NCBI GenBank assembly: GCA_016703425.1
Contig: JADJCA010000013.1
Span: 310,001-374,000, forward strand
Length of the DNA stretch: 64,000 nucleotides
Reading direction: 5' to 3'
Origin: Myxococcales bacterium
GTDB lineage: Bacteria > Myxococcota_A > Polyangia > Polyangiales > Polyangiaceae
Below, piece after piece: positions 25,766-35,206 of the stretch. Below the pieces are notes generated by a model. The model worked only from the letters and a program-made list of their open reading frames with translations, made no database searches and was not told the origin of the DNA. Both the position numbers and the translations under genes were made by a program. The first letter of the stretch is position 1. Each line of letters opens with the position of its first letter.

Positions 25766-27598
25766 TTAGGAAACGACCTTCAGCTTTCGGCCGAGGAGGC
25801 CCTTGCCGCTGCCCTCCATCTCGGGCGTCTTCACGAAGGTTGCTCCTTCGCGGGGCGCCGCCGGCGCGTCCCACGTCGCGAGATCGTCGGGAAGTGGGCC
25901 GGGCAACGTCGGCTGCATCGTGCGCTCGAGCAACTGAAAGTCGTGACGAACGAGGAGTTCGAGCGGCAGCCCGCGGCCCGGGCCGCCATCCTTGAACCAC
26001 GCCCGCGCGCGCTGGACGTTCTGGATGAGGATCCAGTGTTGAGGATCGAGCTTCGCCGCCGTCGTGAAGTGCTCCATCATCAGGTCGAGATCACCGCGCG
26101 CCTTGGCGATGCACGCGAGGTGGTTGTAAACGAGGCCCGGCGCCGGGTACGAGAGGTCGAGGGCTCGCTTGATGTGGCGCTCGGCGTCGTCGAAGCGGCC
26201 TTCGTGGTAGTAGGCCGCGCCGAGGTCCATGTGCGCCGCGTGATGATCGCCGAGCCTGCCCAAGATGGCCTCGTAGTCTGCAGTCGTCTCTCGAAAGGCC
26301 GTGCGGAGTCCTGAGTTGTCCTTGAACCAGCTGTTGAGGAGCGCCGTAACGTCCTCCGGCGCATCAAACGGCGTCTTCAGCTCTTGAAACGCTTCTCGAA
26401 AGAAGACGTCGCGATCGAGCCAGGTCTTCTCCGCCTCCTGGAAGTCCTTCGTGCCGGGGTACACCGACAGGCACGAGAAGATGTACTCGTGCGGCTTGGC
26501 GCGCTGCAAGAACCCGAGCGTCTCGGCGAAGGACTCAGCCGTCTCGCCGCGATTGCCGAGCATCATGTAGTAGCGAACCTTGATGCCGTAGCGTTTCGCG
26601 AGCTCCGTCGATGTGAGGATCTCCTGGACCGTGATCTTCTTCTCGATGGCATCGAGGATGCGTTGCGACCCGGACTCGACGCCGAGCGAGAGTCTTTGGC
26701 AACCGGCGAGACGCATCTCCTTCAGGAGCTCGTCGGTCAAGAGGTCGACGCGCGTATCGCAGCTCCAGAGGAAATTCAGGCCGCGCGCGCGAATGGCGCG
26801 GCACAGCTCCACGACGCGCTTCTTGTTGGTCGTGAAGGTGTCGTCCTTGATTTGGATCATCTTCACGGGGAGACGCTCGAGCGCCGACGCCATAGCGTCC
26901 ACCACGTAATCGACCGAGTTGGCACGAAAGCCTCGCCCCCACGACGTCTCGGCGCCGCAGAAGGTGCATGCCCACGGGCATCCGCGTGACGTCATCAAGA
27001 TGTGCGTAGCGAAGTGACGCTGGACGCACTCGAGGTCGTCGAGGTTGCGGATCGAAGCCCGCTCCGGTCCCTTCGACACGTGCCCGTTCTCGCGCACCCA
27101 CGCGCCGGGCGTGCCCGCGAGCGGCTGACCGGCGGCTCTCTTGGCGATGAGCTCCAGCAAGGTCTCGTCACTCTCGCCGGTGCAGACGGCGTCGACCGAC
27201 GCGTAGTGACGCAAGAGCTCCGGCGCGAGCGGCGTCGCGTGCGGTCCGCCGACGACGACGAGGGCGCCGGGATGATGCGCCTTGATGAGCTCCGTCACGT
27301 AGCGCACGCCGCGCCGATTGGCCGTCCAACAAGAGAGGCCGAAGACCTCGGCATCCAGCCCGGAAACCACGGTCTCAACCTTCGGCCACTCAAAGCCCGA
27401 CAGGTTCATGACCTTCACCTGATGCCCTGCGCGAATGACGCCGGCGCCGAGCGCCAAGAGGCCGTAGGGAATCTGATGGAAGTCCGCGTCGAGGTCGCCG
27501 TCGCGGTAGCCGTCGGGAGGCCCCTCACCATTCAAATACGGCGGCGCGCCGGCGGCGGCGACCTTCCACGGCGGCGGGTAGAGGAGTGCGACGCGCAT
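25766..27598 (-). CDS. B12-binding radical SAM protein with C-terminal TPR repeats
   Basis: The ATG at 27598 starts a 610-residue protein with MRVALLYPPPWK. An N-terminal cobalamin-binding Rossmann domain (about 50-170) has VFGLSCWTANRRGVRYV and VVVGGPHATPLAPELL. The radical SAM domain follows with the cluster motif CPWACTFC and the downstream KDDTFTTNKKRVVELC and RLSLGVESGSQRILD. The last roughly 150 residues carry TPR-like helices (AHMDLGAAYYHEGRFDDAERHIKRALDL). The domain order is that of B12-dependent radical SAM enzymes such as methyltransferases or hopanoid-modifying enzymes, but the substrate cannot be inferred. It is followed closely by a convergently oriented SNF2 gene region on the same strand, 88 bp apart. 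Confidence 0.92.
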   Translation of the reverse strand: MRVALLYPPPWKVAAAGAPPYLNGEGPPDGYRDGDLDADFHQIPYGLLALGAGVIRAGHQVKVMNLSGFEWPKVETVVSGLDAEVFGLSCWTANRRGVRYVTELIKAHHPGALVVVGGPHATPLAPELLRHYASVDAVCTGESDETLLELIAKRAAGQPLAGTPGAWVRENGHVSKGPERASIRNLDDLECVQRHFATHILMTSRGCPWACTFCGAETSWGRGFRANSVDYVVDAMASALERLPVKMIQIKDDTFTTNKKRVVELCRAIRARGLNFLWSCDTRVDLLTDELLKEMRLAGCQRLSLGVESGSQRILDAIEKKITVQEILTSTELAKRYGIKVRYYMMLGNRGETAESFAETLGFLQRAKPHEYIFSCLSVYPGTKDFQEAEKTWLDRDVFFREAFQELKTPFDAPEDVTALLNSWFKDNSGLRTAFRETTADYEAILGRLGDHHAAHMDLGAAYYHEGRFDDAERHIKRALDLSYPAPGLVYNHLACIAKARGDLDLMMEHFTTAAKLDPQHWILIQNVQRARAWFKDGGPGRGLPLELLVRHDFQLLERTMQPTLPGPLPDDLATWDAPAAPREGATFVKTPEMEGSGKGLLGRKLKVVS

Positions 27599-27686
27599 CG
27601 GGAGCGATTGTAGCCTCGAATGCCGCGGCGCCGATGCTCGGTCGGCCGAGGTTCGTCCAGGCGCCGGCCCGTGCGCGGGGGGCGGC

Positions 27687-30164
27687 CTACGCGCCGAGCG
27701 GCGCGAAGAGGACCTCGACGTCGTCTTCCGACAGCGTCGCCGTGGGCGCCGCTGCGCCAAGGATCGCGTCAGCCACGCCGCGCTTCCTCTTTTGGAGTCG
27801 CAACATCCGCTCTTCGACGCTTCCCGCAACGAAGAGGTTGTAGACGAACACGGGATTCGTCTGACCGATGCGGTACGCGCGGTCCGTCGCTTGCGCCTGA
27901 ACCGCGGGGTTCCACCAGGGGTCGTAGTGAATGACCGCGTCGGCGCGCGTCAGCGTCAGCCCCGTACCGCCGGCCTTGAGGGAGATAAGGAAGACGTCCG
28001 GCGGCGCTTCGCCGGGCGCCGTCTTGACGCCTTGAAACGCGTCGACCTGCGCTGCGCGGTCCACCGTGTCGCCCGTCAGGAGGGCGTAGCGAATGCCCTT
28101 CTGGTCGAGGCCACGTGCGATGATCCGCAACATCGTCGTAAACTGCGAGAAGACGAGGACGCGATGCCCCTCGGCGCGAAGATCCCCCAGAAGGGCCTCG
28201 AAGGCCTCGTACTTTGCGGAGCCAGTCGCGCCCGGAGCGGCGCTGCGGGCCCGATCCGTTCCACCGAAGCCGTCACCCACGAGGCGCGGATCGCAGCAGA
28301 CCTGCCGGAGCTTCGTGAGCGCCCCCAGGATGGGAATCGTCGACGCGGAGAGGCCCTTCTTGCGAATGAGCCGCCGCACCTCGGCGTGGGCCGCCACGCG
28401 GATGCTTTCGTAGAGCTCTCGTTGGGGCCCGCCGATCTCGATGGGGCGGAACAGCTCCGTCTTAGGCGGTAGCTCCTTGGCGACCTCCGCCTTGGTGCGG
28501 CGAAGGATGTAAGGCGCAAGCAGTTCGCGAAGCGCCGCGAGCCGCTCTTCGTTGCCCGCCTTCTCGATGGGCACACGGTAGTAGCGGCCAAACGACAGCT
28601 CGTCGCCGAGGAGGCCTGGGTTCAGGAAGTCCATCAGCGACCACAGCTCCCCGAGATGGTTCTCAACGGGGGTCCCGGTGAGGCAGAGGCGGTGCTTGCC
28701 GCGAATGGAGCGCATCGCTTGATGGGCGCGGCTGCGCTGATTCTTGATGGTCTGCGCCTCGTCGAGGATGACGAGGTGAAACTCGTGGGCTGCGAAGCGT
28801 TCCTCGTCGCGAATCGCGATGGGATAGCTCGTGACGACGACGTCGGCGGCGTCGATGGCAGCGAAGCGGTCGTGCCTTTGGGCGCCGTGCAACTCGACCA
28901 CGCGAAGGTGCGGCGCAAAGCGACCGAGCTCGCGCGACCAATTGGAGACGAGGCTCGTTGGCGCGACGATCAGCGCGGGCCGGACGAGGCGCCCCTCGAT
29001 CTTCTCCGTCGCAATGTGCGCGATGGTTTGGAGTGTCTTGCCGAGACCCATGTCGTCGGCGAGGATTCCGCCGACGCCGAGGCCCGCCATGTGCTGGAGC
29101 CACGCCAGCCCCGCCTCCTGGTACGGTCGGAGTTCGGCGCGTAGCCCCTCGGGCGCCGACAACGCCGCCGGCGGCGACGAGAGCCGCGCGCCGTGGGCAC
29201 GAACGGTCTCGCCGCCCGTCCACTGGACGGTGATGGCGGCTCCCGTGAAGAAGGCATCGAGCTCGGCGAGCGCGGCGGCGCGACCCTTGGGAAAGCGAAA
29301 TTCGCCGAGCGGGCTCCGACCCTCGTAGAGCTCGGCGAGGATGCCCAAGAGCGAACGCATTCGCTCCGCCGGAAGCGCCAAATACAGGCCATCTTCAATG
29401 GGCACGGCCAAGACGCGAGGTACGCGCCGCCCGAGTTCGCGAAGCCCCTGCCCTTCGGCCATGCGCTCCAGGAGGTCGACGAGCGCGGGGAGGAGATCGA
29501 CGCGGCGGCCGTCGATGTCGACGCCTAGCTCGAGGCTGAACCAGTCCTCTTGTTCGTCGTCGGGTTCGATGTCGGCGTACCAGCTCGGCGCGACCTCGAG
29601 CGTTCGGTAGCGATGATCAGCGGCTACGTCGACCTGCCAACCGAGGGCCCGTAGGCGCGGGACGACATCGGCGGTGAAGGCGCAAAAGTCGTGGACCGTG
29701 CCTTCGCAGCGAACGACGTAGTCGGCTTCGACGTCAGGAGCCACCGCGTAGTCGTCGAGGCACTCGAGCTCCACGGCGCCGTAGGTTTCGAGGAGGCGGC
29801 GCGCGCGCGACTCGCCGGCGAGGTCGCGGTCGTCGTCGGGCCGATCGCTCGCGCGTACCGTGGTCCCGTCGTAGTCGAACGAGAGCGCAATGAGCGGAAG
29901 CTTCAGCGTCTCGTAGCGAGAGGCGAGGCCCTCCGGGCAGTGCACGAGGACGTCGTCGGAGAAGAGTCGGGCCACCGGACGGAAGCGGGCGCCGAAGGGC
30001 GCGGAGCCCGGCGCGATGCGCACCTCGCTGACGCGCGCGGCGCGCTCTGACGGCCAACCGGTGGTCGCCAAATCGTCATCGGAGGCGGCCTCGCACACCG
30101 CATTTGCTGCGTTGGCCGCCGAGGGCCCGTAAGCCGTTACATTCACGGAGATCTTCTCAATCAC
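27687..30164 (-). CDS. SNF2-family DNA-dependent ATPase/helicase
   Basis: An 825-residue protein whose C-terminal two thirds is an SNF2 ATPase: motif I DDMGLGKTLQT, motif II DEAQ in LVILDEAQTIKNQRS, motif III CLTGTPVENHLGELWSLMDFLNPG, then the second RecA lobe with LVFSQFTTMLRII, LTGDTVDRAAQVDAFQ, LISLKAGGTGLTLTRA and the motif VI QATDRAYRIGQ. The first roughly 330 residues are a degenerate domain; members of this family often carry an N-terminal SWIM zinc finger, which is absent here. The GTG start at 30164 is tentative. The 149 bp upstream show no coding frame. Such proteins remodel nucleic acid-protein complexes; a specific role is unknown. Confidence 0.93.
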   Translation of the reverse strand: MIEKISVNVTAYGPSAANAANAVCEAASDDDLATTGWPSERAARVSEVRIAPGSAPFGARFRPVARLFSDDVLVHCPEGLASRYETLKLPLIALSFDYDGTTVRASDRPDDDRDLAGESRARRLLETYGAVELECLDDYAVAPDVEADYVVRCEGTVHDFCAFTADVVPRLRALGWQVDVAADHRYRTLEVAPSWYADIEPDDEQEDWFSLELGVDIDGRRVDLLPALVDLLERMAEGQGLRELGRRVPRVLAVPIEDGLYLALPAERMRSLLGILAELYEGRSPLGEFRFPKGRAAALAELDAFFTGAAITVQWTGGETVRAHGARLSSPPAALSAPEGLRAELRPYQEAGLAWLQHMAGLGVGGILADDMGLGKTLQTIAHIATEKIEGRLVRPALIVAPTSLVSNWSRELGRFAPHLRVVELHGAQRHDRFAAIDAADVVVTSYPIAIRDEERFAAHEFHLVILDEAQTIKNQRSRAHQAMRSIRGKHRLCLTGTPVENHLGELWSLMDFLNPGLLGDELSFGRYYRVPIEKAGNEERLAALRELLAPYILRRTKAEVAKELPPKTELFRPIEIGGPQRELYESIRVAAHAEVRRLIRKKGLSASTIPILGALTKLRQVCCDPRLVGDGFGGTDRARSAAPGATGSAKYEAFEALLGDLRAEGHRVLVFSQFTTMLRIIARGLDQKGIRYALLTGDTVDRAAQVDAFQGVKTAPGEAPPDVFLISLKAGGTGLTLTRADAVIHYDPWWNPAVQAQATDRAYRIGQTNPVFVYNLFVAGSVEERMLRLQKRKRGVADAILGAAAPTATLSEDDVEVLFAPLGA

Positions 30165-30313
30165 AACCGTTCGATCTTGTCGATCTTTCAGAGGATTTCG
30201 CCCTCTTTTCGGTCAGGGAAGATCGCACCTTGTCCCATCCATGCGCATCCATGCTTACTCCATGGGACTGGCAGTTGCCCTCGAGGCACCCTCGTCAACA
30301 CGCGACGAGTGAC

Positions 30314-31192
30314 TCAGCGCGCCGGCGCCTCACGCGGCTCGCGGGGCGCGTCGGAGGCTCGCACGACGCCGCGCTCGCTGCACAGCCCCCGAGAGGACGC
30401 GATGCGAGCTGCCTCCTCGGGACCGTATTGGGCCGCCAAGTCGCGCTCAAAGGCTTTCTGCTCGGCAGTCATGGCGAGCATCAAGGCCTCGACCGGTGGA
30501 AGCGCATCAGCGCTCGGCGGCGCCGGCCGCGAGCCACCGTTCACCTCGGCCACGCGAGAGAGCGCGCCCTTCATCTTCTCCGGATCTTCGCGGCGCGACG
30601 CATCGGTGATGGCGGTCATGCACGCTTGCGGACCAATTTTTTGCGCGAGCTCAGGGCTGCCCACGACGCGAGCGCAGAGCGGCACGACGGCCGCCATCAT
30701 GCGCTCGTTGGACTTTGCGTAGGCCTGCTTCAGCACCTCGCCGTCGGAGGGTGCGAGGCCGATCCGATCAAGCTGCCGCTCGGAGGGGACGAAGGGGGTG
30801 CTGCGAAGGCACGGGATGCGATACGGCACCGCCCCCTCTTGGGCGAGCGCCTGCCAATCGGGCGGCGCCGCAGGATCGCGTCCCCGGCCGCCGCGGCGCC
30901 CGCTCGGGCTCGGGGAAGGAGCGACGAGGGCGGACGAGGGCACCGCCGCAACCGCGCGCTCGCCCTTGGCCCCGAGACGGCGATTGCACTCTTGGAGCGA
31001 GCGAACCAGCGAAGCGTTGGCGGCGGTGAGCTCGTCGTCACCGTCGTCGTCGCGCTCCACAATGGCTTTCTCGTTCAGCGCCTTGGGCAATGGCATAGGC
31101 CTTGGTTCCCGCACGAGCTGCATCGCGAAGGCGCCCGCGCCCGCCCCGACGGCGAACAACAGAGCGGAGAATGGAAGGCTCGCTTTCGGCAT
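30314..31192 (-). CDS. Membrane-anchored protein of unknown function
   Basis: From ATG 31192 the product has 292 residues: a single N-terminal membrane helix (LPFSALLFAVGAGAGAFAMQLV) followed by a charged linker, an Arg/Pro/Gly-rich segment and a helical domain (about 130-270) with SERQLDRIGLAPSDGEVLKQAY and LMLAMTAEQKAFERDLAAQYGPEEAARI. Cysteines in IPCLRS, PLCARV and PQACMT may be paired if the domain is periplasmic. No family is recognised. The start points away from the plus-strand CopD-like gene, so the 113 bp at 31193-31305 contain divergent promoters. Confidence 0.72.
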   Translation of the reverse strand: MPKASLPFSALLFAVGAGAGAFAMQLVREPRPMPLPKALNEKAIVERDDDGDDELTAANASLVRSLQECNRRLGAKGERAVAAVPSSALVAPSPSPSGRRGGRGRDPAAPPDWQALAQEGAVPYRIPCLRSTPFVPSERQLDRIGLAPSDGEVLKQAYAKSNERMMAAVVPLCARVVGSPELAQKIGPQACMTAITDASRREDPEKMKGALSRVAEVNGGSRPAPPSADALPPVEALMLAMTAEQKAFERDLAAQYGPEEAARIASSRGLCSERGVVRASDAPREPREAPAR

Positions 31193-31305
31193 GATTGCGT
31201 CAATCCTCGTGTCGAGCGACGGGCTATCGGCGCGGGCCGAGTCGGTCGCCGGCGCCCCCGAAGAAACGCTATCATGCGCACCCGCGCCGCGGGTTGCGGC
31301 TCCGA

Positions 31306-31809
31306 ATGCACGCCCTCTACCTCTTGTCCGTTCTCCTCCACATCCTCGCCGCGACGGCATGGATCGGAGCCATGTTCTTTCTCATGCTCATCGTCGTTCC
31401 GATGTTGCGACGAGGCGATCGCGCGCAAGGCGCGGCGTTCCTTTCGGCGAGTGGACCGCGGCTCCGCACGATGGGCTGGGCGTCCTTCGCCGTGCTCCTC
31501 CTGACGGGACTTTACAACCTGTCTCGCCGCGGCGTGCACCTCGAGGACTTGACCCGACCCGATTGGGTGACGTCGTCGTTTGGGCACCTCGTGCTGCTCA
31601 AGCTTGCGCTCTTCGTAGCGGTCGTCGGCCTTAGCGCCATCCACGACTTTCGCATTGGCCCGAACGCTGCTAGGGCCGTGGCGAAAGATCCGACCTCCGA
31701 GGAAGCGCAACGGCTCCGCCGCATGGCAAGCATCATGGGTCGCGCGAACGCCCTCTTGGCCCTCGTCATCGTGGCCGTTGCGGTGATGCTGGTGCGCGGC
31801 GCTCCGTAA
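31306..31809 (+). CDS. CopD-like/DUF membrane protein, four helices
   Basis: A 167-residue integral membrane protein starting at ATG 31306 with MHALYLLSVLLHILAATAWIGAMFFLMLIV. Four hydrophobic stretches are visible. The histidine in the first helix (LLHILAATAWIG) and the tryptophan-glycine WIG are typical of the copper-resistance CopD domain family, which also includes heme-containing integral membrane proteins. Long loops carry few charged residues. No CopC partner is adjacent, so copper transport is only a possibility. Confidence 0.75.
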   Translation: MHALYLLSVLLHILAATAWIGAMFFLMLIVVPMLRRGDRAQGAAFLSASGPRLRTMGWASFAVLLLTGLYNLSRRGVHLEDLTRPDWVTSSFGHLVLLKLALFVAVVGLSAIHDFRIGPNAARAVAKDPTSEEAQRLRRMASIMGRANALLALVIVAVAVMLVRGAP

Positions 31810-31824
31810 AACCGTCGGCGTGAC

Positions 31825-32610
31825 TCATCGCACTTCGCCTGCCGCGTCGGCCTCGGGTGCCGGCGCGACGTCGATGGATGCCGCGAAGCGCCGCTGCTCT
31901 GGCGGTGCATCCACGTAGGGAACCTCCAGCTCGACGCGATAGGTGCCTTTGCCCAACGGCAGTGGCACGGCCTTCGGATAGTAGCGGTTCCCCGCGTCGT
32001 CCTCGAAGGGCCGCGGTGCGGCCGGGAGCCGCAACGCGGTCCAGGCAACCGTCTTGGTCAAGCTGCGCCCCGGCATCAGCACGACGCGAAGGGAGCGGGC
32101 GCATAGCACCTGCGTACCGAGCTTGAGCTCATCGACGCTGGCGTCGCGATAGTCGAGCGTACGCGTCAGCCACGGGATGCGCGGTCGCTCGCAGCCTTGG
32201 TCGGGCTTCGGCGGAGAAACGCCCGAGAGTCGCTCCCAGCCGGTGGCGATCGACGATTCGGTGCGAAAACAGAGCGGCTGCGGCGTTGCGCCGACGTTCT
32301 TGATACGCAGCACGAGCGCGCCCGTTCCACCGGGAAGGACGCTCCGTGAGAGCGGCTCAACGGTCGCCTGGATAACCTTTACGTCGGGGACCTCGTTGCA
32401 CCGAACGGCACATTCGCTAAGGCGCTCCAGAGCGTCGATGGCGCCGTCATGAACGCACGACGCGGCGGCATCGAGCACGTGGCGAGCGGCATCAGGCGAC
32501 TCGCGCGCGCGGCGAGGCTCGGCGTCGCAAGCCGAATTGCCGCAGACCATCGCCACGGCGAGCACGGCCCTCCCCTTGCGGCGCGCGATCGGTCTGCCTC
32601 TCCCCCGCAC
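31825..32610 (-). CDS. Lipoprotein of unknown function
   Basis: 261 residues with an N-terminal basic region, a hydrophobic core and a lipobox-like VAMVCGNSACDAEP (Cys28). Mature residues show a beta-sandwich-like region with VIQATVEPLSRSVLPGGTGALVLRIKNVG, which looks like an Ig or fibronectin-type strand pattern, and later GTYRVELEVPYVDA. Six or so cysteines (SCVHDG, SECAVRCNE, PLCFRT, QGCERP, VLCARS) suggest disulfides. No named family was recognised. The 15-bp gap to the CopD-like gene is convergent. Confidence 0.7.
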   Translation of the reverse strand: MRGRGRPIARRKGRAVLAVAMVCGNSACDAEPRRARESPDAARHVLDAAASCVHDGAIDALERLSECAVRCNEVPDVKVIQATVEPLSRSVLPGGTGALVLRIKNVGATPQPLCFRTESSIATGWERLSGVSPPKPDQGCERPRIPWLTRTLDYRDASVDELKLGTQVLCARSLRVVLMPGRSLTKTVAWTALRLPAAPRPFEDDAGNRYYPKAVPLPLGKGTYRVELEVPYVDAPPEQRRFAASIDVAPAPEADAAGEVR

Positions 32611-32719
32611 TCGTCAGTTTATAGAGCGCATTTCAACGGTCCGGTACCAACAAGGTTTGGCGCGGTCGCGCCCCCGAGTGTTCACGTGCGACGAACTTTG
32701 AGATAGTCGATGAGACTTG

Positions 32720-34798
32720 ATGCGTTCGCCCAAACCACTCTCCTTCCATGAGCTCCTCGCTCCGCTGCGTACCAAGAAGAAGCCGCGCCTCACCAGGGAA
32801 TCGACGGCGTTCCAGTCTTGGCTCACGGCCAACGGCTCCGGCGAGCTCGTTCAGTGGAACAAAGCGCTCTCGGCGATGGCGCCAAGGGCCGGCTACCGCA
32901 ACGAACTCTTCGCCGCTGTCACCACGTCGCTCTCAGGCGCGCTCGCCATCGACGACGACGGGTGCCGCGCGGCGCGGCTGCGGGGACTGTTTCTGGGGAT
33001 GAGTCCGGTCCTCGAAGACGCCGAGGAGCTGTGGTTCGCTACATGGGCGGCAACGCCCAGCACGAGCAGTCAGGTTTGGGCCTCGCATCAGGACGAGCGC
33101 GAACTCACCTTGCTCGACGACTCGCTCCGCAACTTTGTGATCCGACAATACCGCGAGGATCCCTATTTCAGCGGCGACGATCCCGCGGAGCGCGTGGTGC
33201 TTTCACCGGAGCTCGCGCGGCTCAAGGTCGGCAAGGCCACGAGCGGATTGCCGCGCGGTCTTTCGCCGCGAGATCTCGAACCGCGGACCGATTGGATCGT
33301 CGCGCTCTTCTTTCCTGAAGGCGACTGGTACGGACTCGGCGATGGCCTCGAGGGCGCCCCGCCGTTTTCCGCCTTCGCTAAGGAGGCCAACCTCATCAAG
33401 CGATGGCCCCACTACCAAGCGTATTGGCTCCTCCATCATCTCGCCTTCGGCAACGACGGCGCGCTGCGCCAGCTATTGCCGCTCGTCGAAGCGAGCTACG
33501 CGCCGGCGGGCGAGCTCGCGAAGCTGGCGAAGGCGGCCCTCGCCAAGGGCAACGTCAAGCTTCCGCACACCTCGGAGAAGCGCCTGCAAGGGCTCCGCGC
33601 GTCGGCACGCGACGCGCGTCCCGACGTGTTCGCGGACGGAACAAAGAAGGCGGCGGGGCCGCGCGCCGACGGCGCCGATGCAGCGCTCGCGTCTCTCGAA
33701 CGGGAGGCGAAGCGCGACGCCGCGCTCGCGGAGACGCTCGAGACCTGGCAAGCCCTCGCGAGCGGCGCTGGGCACGTCGCCGACCTCGAGAAGGCGTTCA
33801 TCGACGAGTGGTTCGAGGGCCAGCTCGAGAAACAGATCGAGACGTTCATGTTGGCGCGGCGAGGGAATGCCCCGGCGCTTCAACACGTGCTCCGCTCGCT
33901 CGCGAGCGGCATCGACGCCCGATGGTTTGCGCTCGGCGAAGCGCTCGTGCGTCGCGGCGCTCCCTTCGAGGAAACGCACGCGCTCGTGCATCCCGGCGCG
34001 ACGACGGCGCTGGTGGTCGCGACGGGTGACTTCAAGTTAGGCGCCGGGCGCATCACCGAGTTGTGCGGTCCAGTGGAGGAGCTCGGGCGGCTGCGACGCC
34101 TCGAGCTGGCCGTAGCGGCGGAGGAGTTGGTCAAGCGCGGCGCGAAGAACGCGGCCAAGGCACTGCAATTTCTCGTAGGTGAGGCGCGGCGCTTTGCGAA
34201 GCAGATCGATTCCTTCGACACCGACACGGCCGCCTCGGCGCTCGGGTTCCTCCTGCGGCAGGGCGACAGCGCGGCGGTAGCGTTCGTCCGCAAGATGTTC
34301 GAAACGGCGAGCTTTTCTGGCGCCAACTGGCGCACGCTCATGGGAATCGTGACGCTCGTCGACCGCGAGCTCCACGGCCCCTTGTTCGCCGACGCCCTCG
34401 AGGCGGCGTTCGCGCGGGAGCTCGGGCGCCACGACGACGGGGACCGAGCATACGTCGCGGCAACGTTCGCCAAGTGCGCGCCCGCGCGCGCGCGGCGCTA
34501 CTTTGAGAAGCGCCTCGCCAACGCCGCCACCCCGCAAGACTCGGCGGCGCTCCTCGCGGGGCTCGTCACGGCCGCGCCCGCCGACGCGAGGATTCGCAAA
34601 CAAGCGACAGCCCTACTGGCGAAGCTCAAGCCGACCGATGAGGCGGAGTGCGGAGCCGCCTTGGCGCTGCTACGGGCCGCTCACGAGGCCGGCGCGCGCG
34701 GCTACGCGGCCGAGGGGCGCCGCTGGGTCGCGGCGAAGAAGACCAAATACGTGAACAAGGAGCTCGCCGCGTGGCTCCGCGCCGCCAACCTCCGCTGA
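32720..34798 (+). CDS. Large helical protein of unknown function
   Basis: 692 residues from ATG 32720 (a TTG three bases earlier is less likely). No signal peptide or membrane helix is visible, so it is cytoplasmic. The sequence is Ala/Leu/Arg-rich and almost entirely helical in the C-terminal two thirds, with a repeating pattern (ALVRRGAPFEETHALVHPGA, ELVKRGAKNAAKALQFLVGEARRF, ELGRHDDGDRAYVAATFAKCAPARARRYFEKRL) that suggests HEAT/ARM-like repeats. The N-terminal part contains WFATWAATPSTSSQVWASHQ and TDWIVALFFPEGDWYGLGDGLEG. I recognise no enzymatic motif and no family. It is flanked by unrelated genes and seems to be a single-gene unit. Confidence 0.72.
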   Translation: MRSPKPLSFHELLAPLRTKKKPRLTRESTAFQSWLTANGSGELVQWNKALSAMAPRAGYRNELFAAVTTSLSGALAIDDDGCRAARLRGLFLGMSPVLEDAEELWFATWAATPSTSSQVWASHQDERELTLLDDSLRNFVIRQYREDPYFSGDDPAERVVLSPELARLKVGKATSGLPRGLSPRDLEPRTDWIVALFFPEGDWYGLGDGLEGAPPFSAFAKEANLIKRWPHYQAYWLLHHLAFGNDGALRQLLPLVEASYAPAGELAKLAKAALAKGNVKLPHTSEKRLQGLRASARDARPDVFADGTKKAAGPRADGADAALASLEREAKRDAALAETLETWQALASGAGHVADLEKAFIDEWFEGQLEKQIETFMLARRGNAPALQHVLRSLASGIDARWFALGEALVRRGAPFEETHALVHPGATTALVVATGDFKLGAGRITELCGPVEELGRLRRLELAVAAEELVKRGAKNAAKALQFLVGEARRFAKQIDSFDTDTAASALGFLLRQGDSAAVAFVRKMFETASFSGANWRTLMGIVTLVDRELHGPLFADALEAAFARELGRHDDGDRAYVAATFAKCAPARARRYFEKRLANAATPQDSAALLAGLVTAAPADARIRKQATALLAKLKPTDEAECGAALALLRAAHEAGARGYAAEGRRWVAAKKTKYVNKELAAWLRAANLR

Positions 34799-34818
34799 TG
34801 GGCCGCTGATCGACAGGG

Positions 34819-35145
34819 CTATGCGGCCCGGACGAGCGCGCCTCCGGTGACGCCGCTGGTAGCCGCAGCCTCGAAACCTTCTGCGCGAAGGACCGCTCGA
34901 AGGAGTGAGAGCGCGAGCATCAAGCCATCGGGGCGGCCGGCTCGCGCCGCGGAGACGGCCTCCAAGCAGAGCTCGTAGGTGCCCTGCAAGTGCCGCGCGA
35001 GCTCGGGATGGCGGACCGGATCGAGATCGGCGGAGAGTCGCGCGAGGCACCGTTCGACTTCGTGCCAGACGTCGATGCACTCCACGCCATCGAGCGCTCC
35101 CTCGAGAAGCCCAACGAGGCGCGCCAGCTCGCGATTCTTCGACAT
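34819..35145 (-). CDS. Small protein of unknown function at the end of the GT2 operon
   Basis: 108 residues from ATG 35145 (MSKNRELARLVGLLEGALDGVECIDVWHEVERCLARL); an upstream GTG would add residues. It is helical and acidic-basic mixed, with no signal peptide. It is the last gene on the minus strand after the lipoprotein at 35207, 61 bp away, so it may belong to the same transcript. No family is recognised. Confidence 0.6.
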   Translation of the reverse strand: MSKNRELARLVGLLEGALDGVECIDVWHEVERCLARLSADLDPVRHPELARHLQGTYELCLEAVSAARAGRPDGLMLALSLLRAVLRAEGFEAAATSGVTGGALVRAA

Positions 35146-35206
35146 CGCCCTTGGGAACGGCAGGCGGCGCCGCGACTTTAGGCTGCCGGTGACGATTTCG
35201 ACGCCC

